Part shown: piece by piece, positions 12,501 through 20,598 of the stretch
How positions within the stretch are numbered: position 1 is the stretch's first letter
How the letters are laid out: each line of letters starts with the position of its first letter
Assembly: GCA_000934455.1 (NCBI GenBank)
Contig: KN886848.1
Span: forward strand, 44,772 to 70,819
Source: Apostichopus parvimensis
Lineage: Eukaryota > Echinodermata > Holothuroidea > Aspidochirotida > Stichopodidae
Direction: 5' to 3'
Length of the DNA stretch: 26,048 nt
Made by a program: the position numbers and the translations under genes
The notes under the pieces: generated by a model
Database searches by the model: none
What the model was told of the DNA's origin: nothing
The model's input: only the letters and a program-made list of their open reading frames with translations

Positions 12501-15500
12501 GAAATTTTGCTGGAAATTTCCTGCATCTTTAGGTCAAAACCATAGATCCTCATAAAATTTTGCATAGCTTTAATTTTTTTTTAATTTAGTTCATTAATGC
12601 ATCTGGCAACAGCAGAGTGAAGGATGTCATCAAAGCTGGAAATGTCTTTGTTTCATTTAAAATAATATTTCAATCATTTATCCAAATAAAAATAATATTT
12701 TTATCCTCTGTGGTCCATCTTCTGGGATAAGGAAAGGTTTTGCAATTCAAAGTAGGTTTATTTTTCAAACAACTATATCGTAAGTTAAGAGACAAGGTTT
12801 TCAACTCAAGTTGGGGAATAAGTTTTTTCTTCAATATAAGTTTTACAATGTATGCCACTGGAATATTGCTTATATCGGGCAGCAGAAATATGAACCCAAT
12901 AAGAATAAAAATCTCCGGTATAGCTCACCATTTTGCTGCTGTGAGTTGAATTTCTGAGGGTAAACTCCGGCAGAGCAGGTTTGATATTATGACATGAATT
13001 GGCTCATCTCGATATCGAGCTGAAGAAACGGAAAACAGACTCGGGTCTCAATAAGTACATACTACCATCTTCGTACTGTTAACAGGCTGATAAGGTAACA
13101 TGGATCTAGATGTAACACTGAGGAACCGGTCCACTCGCTTGCCCACCCTCTCACTTCCCTCACATCCCCCTTGCGGCTTAGTTTTGGGCTGGATTATAAC
13201 ATTTGACTTCGTAGCGTTTGGATTACAAAGTTACACAGGACAGGAATTTTTTCTTGAACGAGTTATCTTTGTGCATGTTCATGAGAAGCAAAAAGTGAAC
13301 AGTTGCCACAAGGGATAATGACTAATTACTCATTGACATTGCAAACTCTAATATTACCAGAAAACATGATCACAATTATGACAGTACTGCCAAAAGTCTG
13401 TAAAACTTGGCTAAATATTTAGTGATATTACAAAATATTCATCAGTAACTGTCAACGTTTTTGTCGATAAAAATTCACATCAACTATTTCATAAATACCT
13501 TTACGGTTATGATGTGCATACAAACTATGTACTATTTTGAAAGGAAAACAAGATAATCTTTCTAGGATCTGTCTGAAAGATCATCTTGTCCCTACATACA
13601 TACCTGATGCCACTGCAGAGCACACTAGTTTATTATGATGACACATTGCTGCTAAGCACTGTAGGGCAGGTAAACGAATCTGGTAAAAAAACAAAACAAA
13701 AAAACAATTAAAATGACAATGGGTATTTGTTAATGAAATATTAAGATCTGGGTTAAATATACAAGAGGAATGGTTCCCTATACAACAGGTACAAAATCCT
13801 CCCACCATATCTCTTAGAGATTAGACCTATACATATTTTCCTGCATAAAATCCTGAAAAAAAATCCTTCCAAACTTCCTTCAAAACATCCTCAAGCATTT
13901 ATGCGAGACTGTGACCAAAACTTTGCAAAAATCGTGCAGGAATTTTTTAAAGGAATTTTAACAGAGTTTTTTGCTTGGGGACACCATATTACGGGACCTT
14001 CATCCAAGACATCAAGGTTAGCCCCTAGATGTCAGAAGTAACACCAACAGCTCAGTCCCTACCAAGTCATGTAAACCATTCAGCACAGGGGATGGGCAAG
14101 GATTTGATCTAACAGGAACACACTAAAACTTGGTACCTAATCCACATGCTGCAACATTTAATGATACATCTACATTTTGACAAAAATTGACATATATTGA
14201 TATTATTTCAGAAATAATAGATGAGAGAGCTCTGCATAAGCATTGTCAATCATATATAATGTTGAAACATCCTTATAAAAATAAAATAAAACTGTTAGCA
14301 AACTGCTTATCCACTAGAGAGCCTGTGTAGGAGAATGTGTAAAAGTAAGTTGGCCTGACGTTTCGATCCTAGCAGGATCTTCTTCAAAGGCTAAATGACA
14401 AGTAACAGTAAGAGAAGGGACAAAAACACGCACAGAATACAGACAGGTTAATGAAACATCCTGTCAGAGATAGGACCCATCAAAAAAACTCCCCAGAGTA
14501 TATACCTCAGGTTTACCCTGGCTACATGGTTCCGCGGGCCGCAAACAATAGATCCATAGACATATGATAATCATCTTAATAATAATACAATAACAATCAT
14601 AAGTAAACAGGCTTTTATGTAGCACAAAATCATAAAAGGCCTCACAATGGGCTTAAAGGTAGGCTGCTGATGATTTGCCTGCTTGCAGGCCACACTTTGC
14701 TCACCTCTGATCTAGCATTTGAGAACCCAGATACCCATATGGCCTAGATGGTGATATCTCCTACTGTACATTATAGGCACATGGACAATTCTGTGCACTG
14801 GTAACTTTCAAGACAGGAACCGACATATTCTACCCTTACCTTGTTGACCTTGGACGTGAGGAGTCCAGAGAGAGCTGGGATGGCAAGGTTACGGAGAAGC
14901 AGTTCCTGTTGATCTGGCGTCTTGCAGCAACTGGCTAAGATTTTGGCAACACATTCTTGAGTACAGGGCGATCTACCTAGCAGCTGGATCATGTGTGGTA
15001 CAACGTATCCATCCTAAAATTAAAAAAAAAACATTTAAATCAGCTGGATGCACTTAAAATTTCTCTTTGCCATCAAACACACCTCGTCGGGAAAAGCTAC
15101 TCGGTAAATTTCATGCATTACTGTCCGAACGAATGTTTCAAATCTTCGATGGAATTGCTTCACAGAATAGACGTCGAACGCTTTCCTTGACCTGCCGCAT
15201 ATTGGTGGCAGAGGTGCTCGGCATTGTCTACTTTAAATATCAGAATCGGGGCTGAAGTAGTTTCCTTTTAGGTCTTTGTGTGAGATTTGTAAAAAAAAAA
15301 GATCTGTCTGAAAAAATTAAATTGTCTGAATATGGTGAAGAAGGCTGAGAGAGTAGTCTTATTTTGATCACCTTCAATCATATCATTTAGCAGCTTTATG
15401 ATTTTCGACATTTTGGAAAGTGTAAAGAGTAAATATGAAGCAACCAAACTTTCACCTTTTTACTTTCCTCACCTGAAATATTATCTCGGTAGGAGCATTT

Positions 15501-17890
15501 GGACTGATACACATCGTCCGAAGGAATCTTAGACAGGCTTCCATGAACTTCTGGTCTGTGTGTGCTAAACCTGGGATTGTAAACAGAATATAATATAAAG
15601 GATTAGGATGCAGGTGCTACAGAATACTTCACTGCAAGATTCCCGATGTCACTTGTATGATTCTTCTAATTTCACCAAAACAAAGTGTTTAACGAGTAAC
15701 GATACATACCATCCTGCAACATTATTATTTGTCATACACTGATTATTTGGATTTCATAAATAAGTTTGTTAAAAATAGCTAATGGACAACATATTCCTAC
15801 TTAATATTCATGTCCATAACCTGTAAACTTTCACTTATCTGCTATTCAGCTATCAATGACTTCATCAGAGACTAACAGTATCTAAAATATTAGCTCAATC
15901 AAGGTATATCACAATGACATCTTTGACACAAAAGGATTCTTGATACGCAAGCCATATCTGGTCCGCCATAAATTTATCGGTCCACAATCTTGCATTAACT
16001 TGGTATGCAGTCACTTAAAGACTTTAGGCTTCAAAATATCACAGTTTATAGTTAAATAGCTAAGCTAAATTATTTTAGTGAAACACCGAAAAACCAATGG
16101 ATACTCATAAGGTGCTTTGTAATTGTGTAGAACTGAAGTCAAAGAAATCCCTTAAGTTGCAGAAATTCACAACGATAAAAAACCCAGATTTTCTGGGATG
16201 AAAAATGACTGTGGAAGAACTTCGTATCTGATGGTAGATTCAGAAGGGAGAGATAGTTGGCAGAGCCAAGGACGTAGGAAGGGGGTGGGGGGGGCAGTGC
16301 TAAAATATTACCAAACCAATGGGTTACATAGAAGAGGAAAGTGCCCTTGTAGGCTGGACACAGGTAAGAGAGGAGTGAAGTAAATTGGTTTACCTTGCAT
16401 CATGATAGCCATGACTCCTTCCTCCATCAGCTCTGTTCTGTTTGTGTTAGTTCCCTGCGCCAGGCTTCCCATCACTACTGCAGATTCCACCAGAACAGCG
16501 GGAGGAGAATCGACCGATGTTAAGATTTGAAGAAGTCTGTTTCAAAACATGAGAAAATAGAAAAATATAAATAAACTGCTCATTTACTCGAAAAAAAACA
16601 ACCTGTGTAGGTTAACATTTTACAGTTAAGAAGGCTTGACATTTTTATCATGACTGGCATCTTCTTTGACAGAGGCAGACCAATATGAGAAAAAAAACAG
16701 AAATGTAAAAGAATAGCAAGTGTGCCTTAGTACACCTGCAATATATTCCCTGGTGTTTTAACTTTATAATTAGAGACTATGAGATCTGAAGAACAAATAC
16801 AAACATCTAGGCTAAAAATAGACAAACACATTTCACAGATATGCAAATGAGATACAATAAGATAATGGGCATGACTCTTGAAAAACATTCCACAGAACAT
16901 GTTATAGTTATATTCACTAAAGGCAATATGTACAGTAATGTCTTATGATTCTTAATGAAGAATGCTTTCATTTATCTGATCATTTTGATATTTATGGTAC
17001 CTATGTTTCTTATACAGCCTTATACAGCCATGTAAAAGGGGGGCTTATGGAGAGGGGGGAGGCAAAAACTAAGAGCCTGTGATACTTTTGCTTATTCAGT
17101 CATCTTCACTGAAACTGTCAAGAACAAACATCCCTTTGAGATCAATTTACAATGAACAAGCCAACTCAACATCCTTAATCCTCTTCACCAAAACGGTCAT
17201 TCTTAAAGGAACTCCTAGATTCACATCTGGAATATAAACAAAACACTTACTTTGGTACAACACCACAGGCCATCATACTCGTTTTGTTTCTGTTACTCCC
17301 GATGACTAAGTTCCGTACTTGTCTACAGGAAGAAAAACAGATATGTATTCATTTGTATATATACATATGAATCAAAACAATTAAGTAAACTTTAGAGGCA
17401 CATTTTATTTCTTTTTCTTGTCCATATAAGTGTCTGGTTGTGTGCAGTTGGAATATCACTATAATACAAACTAGCAAACAAACTACCAAAGTCTGAAACA
17501 ACTTACTTGAGATTAAACAAGAGCTGCTCATGGTCCTGAGTGCTAAGGTTATCCACATAAACCTGGTGATGGGAGTGATCCTATTGGAGAAAAAAAGGAC
17601 ATAATCCTAGTGAACAGAGGTGGAAGAAATTGAAGCTACATTACACAAAGATGACCACCTTTGCAAATTAGGAGGTTTCAAAGGATCTAGTTGAAGCATC
17701 ATCCGGACTAGCTGTAGATCTCAAAAGATCATTTTAAAGGCATTGAAGACTCGCCCCAAACCGCGTGCGGCCATCTGAAAAAGTTAACTTTCTGTTGCTT
17801 GCAAGTGACGTTTTGTTCGTGTCGCTACAAAATGCAGACAGTAATGAAACGTGATACCTTGTTATCATAAGCTGGACCTGAGATGTCCAT
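345..17890 (-). CDS. ARMC8: ARMC8 orthologue, 17 coding exons, 3' end beyond window
   Basis: Armadillo-repeat protein that serves as a scaffold subunit of the CTLH/GID E3 ubiquitin ligase (yeast Gid5/Vid28 counterpart), acting in nucleus and cytoplasm; in mammals it is also linked to alpha-catenin turnover. Joining 17 exons with matching phases gives about 650 residues, against roughly 660-673 in human, so only about a dozen C-terminal residues are missing off the left edge. Blocks nearly identical to vertebrate ARMC8 include [47 protein letters not shown] and [12 protein letters not shown] [11 protein letters not shown]. The protein is armadillo helical repeats throughout; no catalytic motif is expected or seen. 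The linker after the SITDH block (residues about 327-346) is about nine residues shorter than in human and divergent. The start ATG at 17890 is the least certain part. No frameshift or stop was found in any exon. Confidence 0.96.
1221..1558. repeat. 92-bp tandem repeat x3 with an inverted partial copy (ARMC8 intron 16)
   Basis: Three direct units start near 1293, 1384 and 1476 and share TACTGTCAGTA, AGTGCTTTGAAGCATGA and GAGTGGTATTAGCATTA. At about 1221-1248 the reverse complement of part of the unit occurs (CTTCAAAGCACTCGTACTGA). The last unit ends about 33 bases from the exon-16 donor. Confidence 0.85.
1592..1783 (-). CDS. ARMC8: ARMC8 coding exon 16
   Basis: Residues 531-594, 64 codons. 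Acceptor TTCTCACAG, donor GTGAGA, phase 0. [14 protein letters not shown] and [15 protein letters not shown] match human GKQIMQAVTLILEG and [15 protein letters not shown]. Confidence 0.97.
1988..2262. repeat. (ATT)n / (GTT)n microsatellites (ARMC8 intron 15)
   Basis: Short run at 1988-2009, then a long interrupted tract at about 2113-2262 of ATT, ATTGTT and ACTATT triplets. It produces hydrophobic I/V/Y-rich open frames on both strands that are not genes. The rest of intron 15 (1784-2876) shows nothing I recognise. Confidence 0.85.
2877..3119 (-). CDS. ARMC8: ARMC8 coding exon 15
   Basis: Residues 450-530, 81 codons, the longest exon. Acceptor TTTCATTGCAG, donor GTAAGA, phase 0. [32 protein letters not shown] and [13 protein letters not shown] correspond to human ESGAV, LRVNGIWALMNMAFQAEQ, TEQLFRLL and [13 protein letters not shown]. 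Confidence 0.97.
3300..5520. repeat. 2.2-kb array of ~36-40-bp units (ARMC8 intron 14)
   Basis: More than fifty diverged units built on TATAACACAAACAAGGTGGC followed by ACAATGTTACC. Two higher-order duplications are visible: about 3450-3710 recurs at about 4370-4630 (offset 915), and about 4975-5125 recurs at about 5179-5335 (offset 203). Several short open frames cross it and are artefacts. In ARMC8 sense orientation many units read as T/G-rich tract, ACAG, four bases, GTAA. Confidence 0.92.
5770..5925. repeat. Short inverted and direct repeats plus CA run (ARMC8 intron 14)
   Basis: GTGATTCTTAAGAAATCAC forms an imperfect palindrome near 5829-5847, and GAGGACC and TTGTTCAA occur on both sides of it as direct repeats. 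A (CA)n run lies at about 5903-5915. It could be a remnant element; I do not recognise a family. Confidence 0.4.
5937..6026 (-). CDS. ARMC8: ARMC8 coding exon 14
   Basis: Residues 420-449, 30 codons. Acceptor CTTACACAG, donor GTAAGG, phase 0. [19 protein letters not shown] matches human [19 protein letters not shown]. Confidence 0.96.
6813..7152. mobile_element. Non-autonomous TIR element beside exon 13 donor
   Basis: Left end AAGCGTAGGAGGCGGGGGCT and right end, read in reverse, ATAGGCGTAGGAGCC followed by a G run and GGCTGTAAC, form imperfect terminal inverted repeats around about 340 bp. The interior is AT-rich with an (ATT) run and no coding sequence, as in MITEs. The right end lies about ten bases inside intron 13 from the exon-13 donor. 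Confidence 0.6.
7163..7244 (-). CDS. ARMC8: ARMC8 coding exon 13
   Basis: Residues 392-419. Acceptor TTTTTTAG, donor GTGAGT, phase 2 in and 0 out. This is the best conserved exon: [19 protein letters not shown] is the same as in human. A transposon-like element begins about ten bases into the following intron. Confidence 0.96.
8036..8118 (-). CDS. ARMC8: ARMC8 coding exon 12
   Basis: Residues 365-392. Acceptor TTAACAG, donor GTAAAT, phase 0 in and 2 out. It opens with IIETE and ends YKVRLAAVR, as in human IIETENMM and VKVRLAAVR. Confidence 0.94.
8119..9665. other. ARMC8 intron 11, no recognised feature
   Basis: About 1.5 kb of AT-rich unique-looking sequence. I see no exon, RNA gene, tandem array or clear inverted-repeat element on either strand. 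Confidence 0.6.
9666..9758 (-). CDS. ARMC8: ARMC8 coding exon 11
   Basis: Residues 334-364, 31 codons. Acceptor TTTTACAG, donor GTAAGG, phase 0. [20 protein letters not shown] matches human [20 protein letters not shown]. Confidence 0.94.
10492..11135. repeat. 35-39-bp minisatellite carrying splice donors (ARMC8 intron 10)
   Basis: Seventeen intronic copies of CACCTGTGACTTACTTTCC plus a (CAAA)2-4 tract; the eighteenth is the real exon-10 donor. In sense orientation each unit reads GTATAG, GAAA, GTAAGT, then CACAGGTG and (TTTG)n. Unit length varies by multiples of four through the CAAA tract. Eleven of the copies need only be inspected by eye to see they are near-identical, so the expansion is recent. 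Confidence 0.95.
11136..11312 (-). CDS. ARMC8: ARMC8 coding exon 10, donor lies in a minisatellite
   Basis: Residues 275-333, 59 codons. Acceptor TTTCGTATAG, donor GTAAGT, phase 0. [28 protein letters not shown] and ASITDHLIP match human [28 protein letters not shown] and ASITDHLIA. The last six exonic bases (AGGAAA) and the donor are themselves the first copy of a tandem repeat that fills the next 640 bases of the intron. The last residues, NVKDRK, are not conserved with human. Confidence 0.94.
11630..12080. repeat. ~160-bp tandem repeat, 2.6 copies (ARMC8 intron 9)
   Basis: Units share CTGTTTG (about 11662, 11820, 11987), CATAAAACATAAAGATGAA and a CAGTGTACCAAGACC-type block followed by C-rich runs. 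The third copy is partial and ends about 100 bases before exon 9. Confidence 0.8.
12187..12247 (-). CDS. ARMC8: ARMC8 coding exon 9, weak donor
   Basis: Residues 254-274. Acceptor TTTCTACAG; the exon ends AAG before GTTTGC, a weak donor. [17 protein letters not shown] aligns with human MCRAGAIRTDDNCIVLKT, and phase 2 in, 0 out fits both neighbours. The split cysteine codon (TG|T) restores the conserved AKC motif. Confidence 0.85.
12929..13019 (-). CDS. ARMC8: ARMC8 coding exon 8
   Basis: Residues 224-254. It follows a strong pyrimidine tract ending TTTCTTCAG and ends TG before GTGAGC, phase 1 in and 2 out. Found by aligning [10 protein letters not shown] with human PIEMQLTSAKC. The upstream [10 protein letters not shown] keeps the same spacing as human PQIFVKMLQR. 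It is too short and too diverged for a simple ORF scan to show, but both phases fit exactly. Confidence 0.88.
13604..13679 (-). CDS. ARMC8: ARMC8 coding exon 7
   Basis: Residues 199-224. Acceptor TTACCAG, donor GTATGT, phase 0 in and 1 out. [17 protein letters not shown] corresponds to human VRMQALKCFSVLAFENP. This exon is more diverged than its neighbours. Confidence 0.9.
14300..14400 (-). mobile_element. Retroelement-end motif with hammerhead-like fold, copy 1 (ARMC8 intron 6)
   Basis: GGCCTGACGTTTCGATCC followed by TAGCA and GGATCTTCTTCAAAGGC at 14352-14391. On the minus strand it reads TTGAAGA, a perfect 5-bp hairpin GATCC-TGCTA-GGATC, then GAAA, CGTC and AGGC, the last pairing with GCCT upstream. 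This order resembles the hammerhead cores described in Penelope-like elements, with deviations (C3 changed to T, an extra A). No coding part is left. Confidence 0.45.
14840..15013 (-). CDS. ARMC8: ARMC8 coding exon 6
   Basis: Residues 141-198, 58 complete codons. The acceptor follows a long T-rich tract and ends TTTTAG; donor [23 protein letters not shown] and [11 protein letters not shown] match human VIPHLMALLSRSRYTQE and CCKGPDHQTIL. Confidence 0.96.
15473..15570 (-). CDS. ARMC8: ARMC8 coding exon 5
   Basis: Residues 108-140. Acceptor ATCCCAG, donor GTGAGG, phase 1 in and 0 out. [18 protein letters not shown] matches human LKFIEACLRCLRTIFTSP. Confidence 0.95.
16264..16310. repeat. G-rich element end-like sequence (ARMC8 intron 4)
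   Basis: GCCAAGGACGTAGGAAGGGG followed by a G run resembles the inverted-repeat ends at 6813-7152 (GGCGTAGGAGC then G-rich). It may be a single surviving end; no partner end was found nearby. Confidence 0.3.
16394..16536 (-). CDS. ARMC8: ARMC8 coding exon 4
   Basis: Residues 60-108. Acceptor AAACAG, donor GTAAAC, phase 2 in and phase 1 out. Contains [16 protein letters not shown], matching human ECAVVLGSLAMGTENN, an armadillo helix 3 region. Confidence 0.95.
16571..16680 (-). mobile_element. Diverged second copy of the same motif (ARMC8 intron 3)
   Basis: Shares AAACTGCT, CCTGTGTAGG and then GGCTTGACATTT, ATCATGACTGGCATCTTCTT and AGAGGC in the same order and orientation as the copy at 14300-14400. 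The hairpin arms have decayed. Confidence 0.4.
17251..17322 (-). CDS. ARMC8: ARMC8 coding exon 3
   Basis: Residues 36-60. Acceptor CTGTAG, donor GTAAGT, phase 2 in and out. [19 protein letters not shown] aligns with human MKNAVIGNNKQKANLIVLG, the first armadillo helices. Confidence 0.93.
17507..17580 (-). CDS. ARMC8: ARMC8 coding exon 2
   Basis: Residues 12-36. Starts after a pyrimidine-rich acceptor ending CCAATAG and ends AA before GTAAGT (phase 2). The stretch [20 protein letters not shown] aligns with the human region containing HYVDRLFDPDPQKVLQG. Confidence 0.88.
17858..17890 (-). CDS. ARMC8: ARMC8 coding exon 1 (start exon, tentative)
   Basis: Residues 1-11, [11 protein letters not shown]. 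The ATG at 17890 has a good context (G at -3, G at +4) and the exon ends AAG before GTATCA, phase 0, which joins in frame to exon 2. This gives an N-terminus of about human length, with HHQVYVDNL aligning to human RHYVDRL. An in-frame ATG at 18037 would add 49 residues that resemble nothing known, in a poorer start context. The N-terminus of this family is poorly conserved, so this exon is inferred from position and splicing rather than from homology. Confidence 0.6.
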
Positions 17891-18532
17891 CGCTTTATCG
17901 TTTATACACTGTGCTGTGGGTATTGACCGCAGCTGTATGTACTGACTGTACACTAGTGTCTTATTACCGACGGTAGCAAGCTGTGTGTGTATTTTCTGGG
18001 ATCGATGGTGGTGTCTAACACTTCTGTTACACCTCATTCGAAACTAGGTCAGATTACCGGCATTAGACATTTCTTTTTGCGCGAGTCTTCACACCATTTA
18101 AGTCCAAATAAGGTATCCCAGGCGGTTACCATTACTTTCTGCACCAGTTTGCTTTTGCCATAAAAATAATGGTGAGCTCTGCCGCCACAGCAGAAAGTAC
18201 ATTTTTCTATGGCGGTTACTACCATTTTTGTTTAGGTATATAATTATATATTGTTTGTTTGTTGGAATAACCATGCATAGAAACTGTAAAGGAATATTAA
18301 GGCAGGTAAGATCACATTGTTTTCTTATTTTAACGTTTACAAAAAATACATAGAATTATAAAAAAGGGTTATTCAAATCTATAGGCTGCCTACCAGAAAA
18401 TTTTCAATGGCATTGTTTTGCCTCGATATTTTTTATTCATTTTATCAATTGGAATTGTTAACGTTACGGGATACGAACCGAATATTAAGGAAACTTGAAG
18501 TTGTGGTTTAGGATGGATCAGTGTTTTAGGGG

Positions 18533-18905
18533 TTAGGTTTGATAGGTTTTTATGGAGACCGATTCCCCTTTGTTTGTATCACAATATAACTTCCATTGTA
18601 TGCGTAACCGCCTAAAGTAGTGTAATAGTAATATAACCCAAAATAAATCAAATTGAACTAGTGAAATAGAAATGGTGATATTATTCCACACCCATTCCCC
18701 TTTGTTTGTATAATAAAATAACTTCCATTGTATGCGTAACCGCCTAAAGTAGTGTAATCCTCCCATTATACCCGAAATAACTCAGACTCCGATCGATATC
18801 GAACAAACATCACTTTATTTACCTACCACAAAGTAATATAACCCAAAATAAATCAAATTGAACTAGGCCTAGTGAACTAGTGAAATAGAAAAATGATATT
18901 ATTCT
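18533..18905. repeat. Interleaved direct repeats upstream of ARMC8
   Basis: Block A (ATTCCCCTTTGTTTGTAT to GCGTAACCGCCTAAAGTAGT) occurs at about 18562-18626 and 18699-18758. Block B (TAATATAACCCAAAATAAAT to TAGTGAAATAGAAA) occurs at about 18628-18672 and 18833-18890. The order A-B-A-B suggests a tandem duplication with a later ~65-bp insertion. Confidence 0.75.
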
Positions 18906-18924
18906 GACTGAATATGAGTAAACA

Positions 18925-19135
18925 AATGGTTGAGCGAAATGACCATGCTGGTTGGGCGAAATGACCATGCTGGTTGGGCGAAATGACCATGCTGGTTGGG
19001 CGAAATGACCATGCTGGTTGGGCGAAATGACCATGCAAGTTGGGCGAAATGACCATGCTGGTTGGGCGAAATGACCATGCTAGTTGGGCGAAATGGCAGT
19101 TCGGGTGAAATGGTTGTTGGGCGAAGTGACCAGAA
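18925..19135. repeat. 22-bp minisatellite GGTTGGGCGAAATGACCATGCT
   Basis: About eight near-perfect copies from 18927 to 19095 of a unit built on TTGGGCGAAATGACCATGC, then three decayed or length-changed units to about 19135. Because 22 is not a multiple of three, all three frames stay open on the minus strand (HFAQPAWSFRPTS-type reading). That open frame is a by-product and not a gene. Confidence 0.92.
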
Positions 19136-20310
19136 AGGGTTAGGCCTACCCCACTTATTAATACTCAGGGAACTTTGAAACCGTTTCACTTCTAGATGAA
19201 TGTAGCAATATTTGTAGTTAGATTGTAATTCAACTTTGCCATGGACAATTACACAGTAGCTACTATTTGCACATGAAATCCCTTCAGGGTCACGACGTTA
19301 CCGTGGAATTGCCGTACACTGAGTTTAACGTTAAGCCTAATGTTAGGTAAGGCTAGGAATGATGAGAATTCTTACAACATCCATGTCTTCGTCCAGTTTA
19401 CTTTCTGTTAACATTCTGTAGTAATATTGATGAAGTGGGCCTCTTCTCCCTTAAAAATATTCAAAGCTATGCCTTTACTTCAGTCACTTTGCAAAGACTA
19501 AATTTGGGATGTGGAAACTCCCATCACACGAGTGGCATGGCATGTTGATAAACTGTAACTGTCTGCTAACACTGCCTGTCATTAGACTTTTACTCACATC
19601 GTTTCTATTCATTTTGTAGATGGGCGGTAAATTTGTTTGAATCATCGAAGTTAGTATGATCTGGAACTCTCACTCTACGGTAAAGAAACGTACCAACAGC
19701 AGATGGTCATGTGACGTGCTCCAAGGAGCTATTAACATATTATTTAACCCTTTGTCAGTTCGAAGAGAAAAGTGTTTCCGTAGACAACAGAACGCCACTC
19801 CAACGGGCATGTACAGTATATTTGAGAATAATTTGCTTAGGTTTAGATGATAACGGTGTTGAAATTTACTTTCCGACTCAAAAATAGCTTTATCTGTATT
19901 GACCCTGGCTACAATTCGAACATCTACTGTCAGTCTTATATATTGCTTACTACTGTACTGCGGACACTCCCAGCCTATCATATCGGGCTTGTTTACGTGC
20001 AAAAAACGGCAGGGTGCATTGTGTTGCTAAGGCACAACGAATCCTGTCGTCTGCTTCTCGCGTCTCTATGTACATTTGTGTACAGTCCTGATAAGCTGCT
20101 TTCGTTCTAGCTGCAGTTCAATTATTTTAGAAAAAAAATACCCAAAATGGAAATTTTGGAATTGAAAATTACGGTTAACAGTGTGATAGGGTACCACTAG
20201 CTAGATTCCATGCTTGCGTAGCTTCCACAGGAATGTGGTAGCTTTGAGATCAAACTATTAGTTGTTGCAGAAAACGCATTCAAGGAGCACTACAAGAGTT
20301 GAGTGCTACA
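19136..20310. other. Intergenic region, no recognised gene
   Basis: Between the minisatellite and the LETMD1 promoter. A 110-codon minus-strand open frame (19670-20002) and overlapping plus frames are present, but show no recognisable domain, no supporting splice pattern and no homologue I know. I see no RNA gene. Confidence 0.5.
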
Positions 20311-20319
20311 AGAGCGCAC

Positions 20320-20329
20320 GTCACATGAC
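20320..20329 (+). promoter_or_regulatory. E-box palindrome-like GTCACATGAC
   Basis: GTCACATGAC lies about 105 bases ahead of the LETMD1 start. It fits the flanked CANNTG sites bound by USF/TFE-type bHLH-zip factors. Assignment rests on the motif and position only. Confidence 0.35.
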
Positions 20330-20386
20330 CCTCTTTGGTTGGTAGGTTTCTTGAACATGTCCTAATTGACGTAGTCGGTCCAGATT

Positions 20387-20394
20387 TATATATA
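20387..20394 (+). promoter_or_regulatory. TATA-like sequence upstream of LETMD1
   Basis: TATATATA, 45-38 bases ahead of the ATG. If used, transcription would start near 20415-20420 and leave a leader of only about 12-17 bases, which fits the TISU element. The region is AT-rich, so a chance match is possible. Confidence 0.35.
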
Positions 20395-20427
20395 CGTCGA
20401 TGCTTTGAACCGTAGTCGCGTCGCTTT

Positions 20428-20439
20428 CAAGATGGCGGC
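20428..20439 (+). promoter_or_regulatory. TISU / YY1 element over the LETMD1 start codon
   Basis: The twelve bases CAAGATGGCGGC match the TISU consensus SAASATGGCGGC without mismatch, and include the YY1 core AAGATGGCGGC. TISU is known from mRNAs with very short leaders, many of them mitochondrial-protein genes, where it permits cap-dependent initiation without scanning. Here the gene encodes a mitochondrial protein, so context agrees. Confidence 0.75.
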
Positions 20440-20598
20440 CTCCATTAGACCACTCGGAGCTTCCCTCTTTATCATAAAAGCCAACGTCTTAAAATCACCT
20501 TATAAGACAACGAATCATTTTATATTACCTTTGTTGTACTGTAGGAATGCTTGCAATAGTAAGAACATTTATTCATCGCCAGATTACCAACAATCCAG
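20432..20598 (+). CDS. LETMD1: LETMD1 coding exon 1, mitochondrial presequence
   Basis: Residues 1-55 plus two bases. The ATG at 20432 lies in an ideal start context (CAAGATGGCGGC). It begins MAASIRPLGASLFIIKANVL and has no acidic residue until about residue 51, consistent with mitochondrial import. The exon ends AG before GTAAAA, phase 2. Confidence 0.9.

Noticed and set aside
12670..13318. Open frames in ARMC8 introns 7 and 8 as extra exons
   Set aside because: Exons 7, 8 and 9 join with matching phases and align with human without missing residues.
17825..18037. Upstream in-frame ATG of ARMC8 at 18037
   Set aside because: It would add 49 residues unlike any ARMC8 N-terminus. The ATG at 17890 has a better context and gives the expected length.
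18819..19189. Repeat-protein-like open frames (HFAQPAWSFRPTS)
   Set aside because: Produced by a 22-bp minisatellite in all frames; no start, splice or domain evidence.
19670..20002. 110-codon minus-strand open frame between the two genes
   Set aside because: No recognisable domain, no splice context or composition shift, and an overlapping open frame on the other strand.
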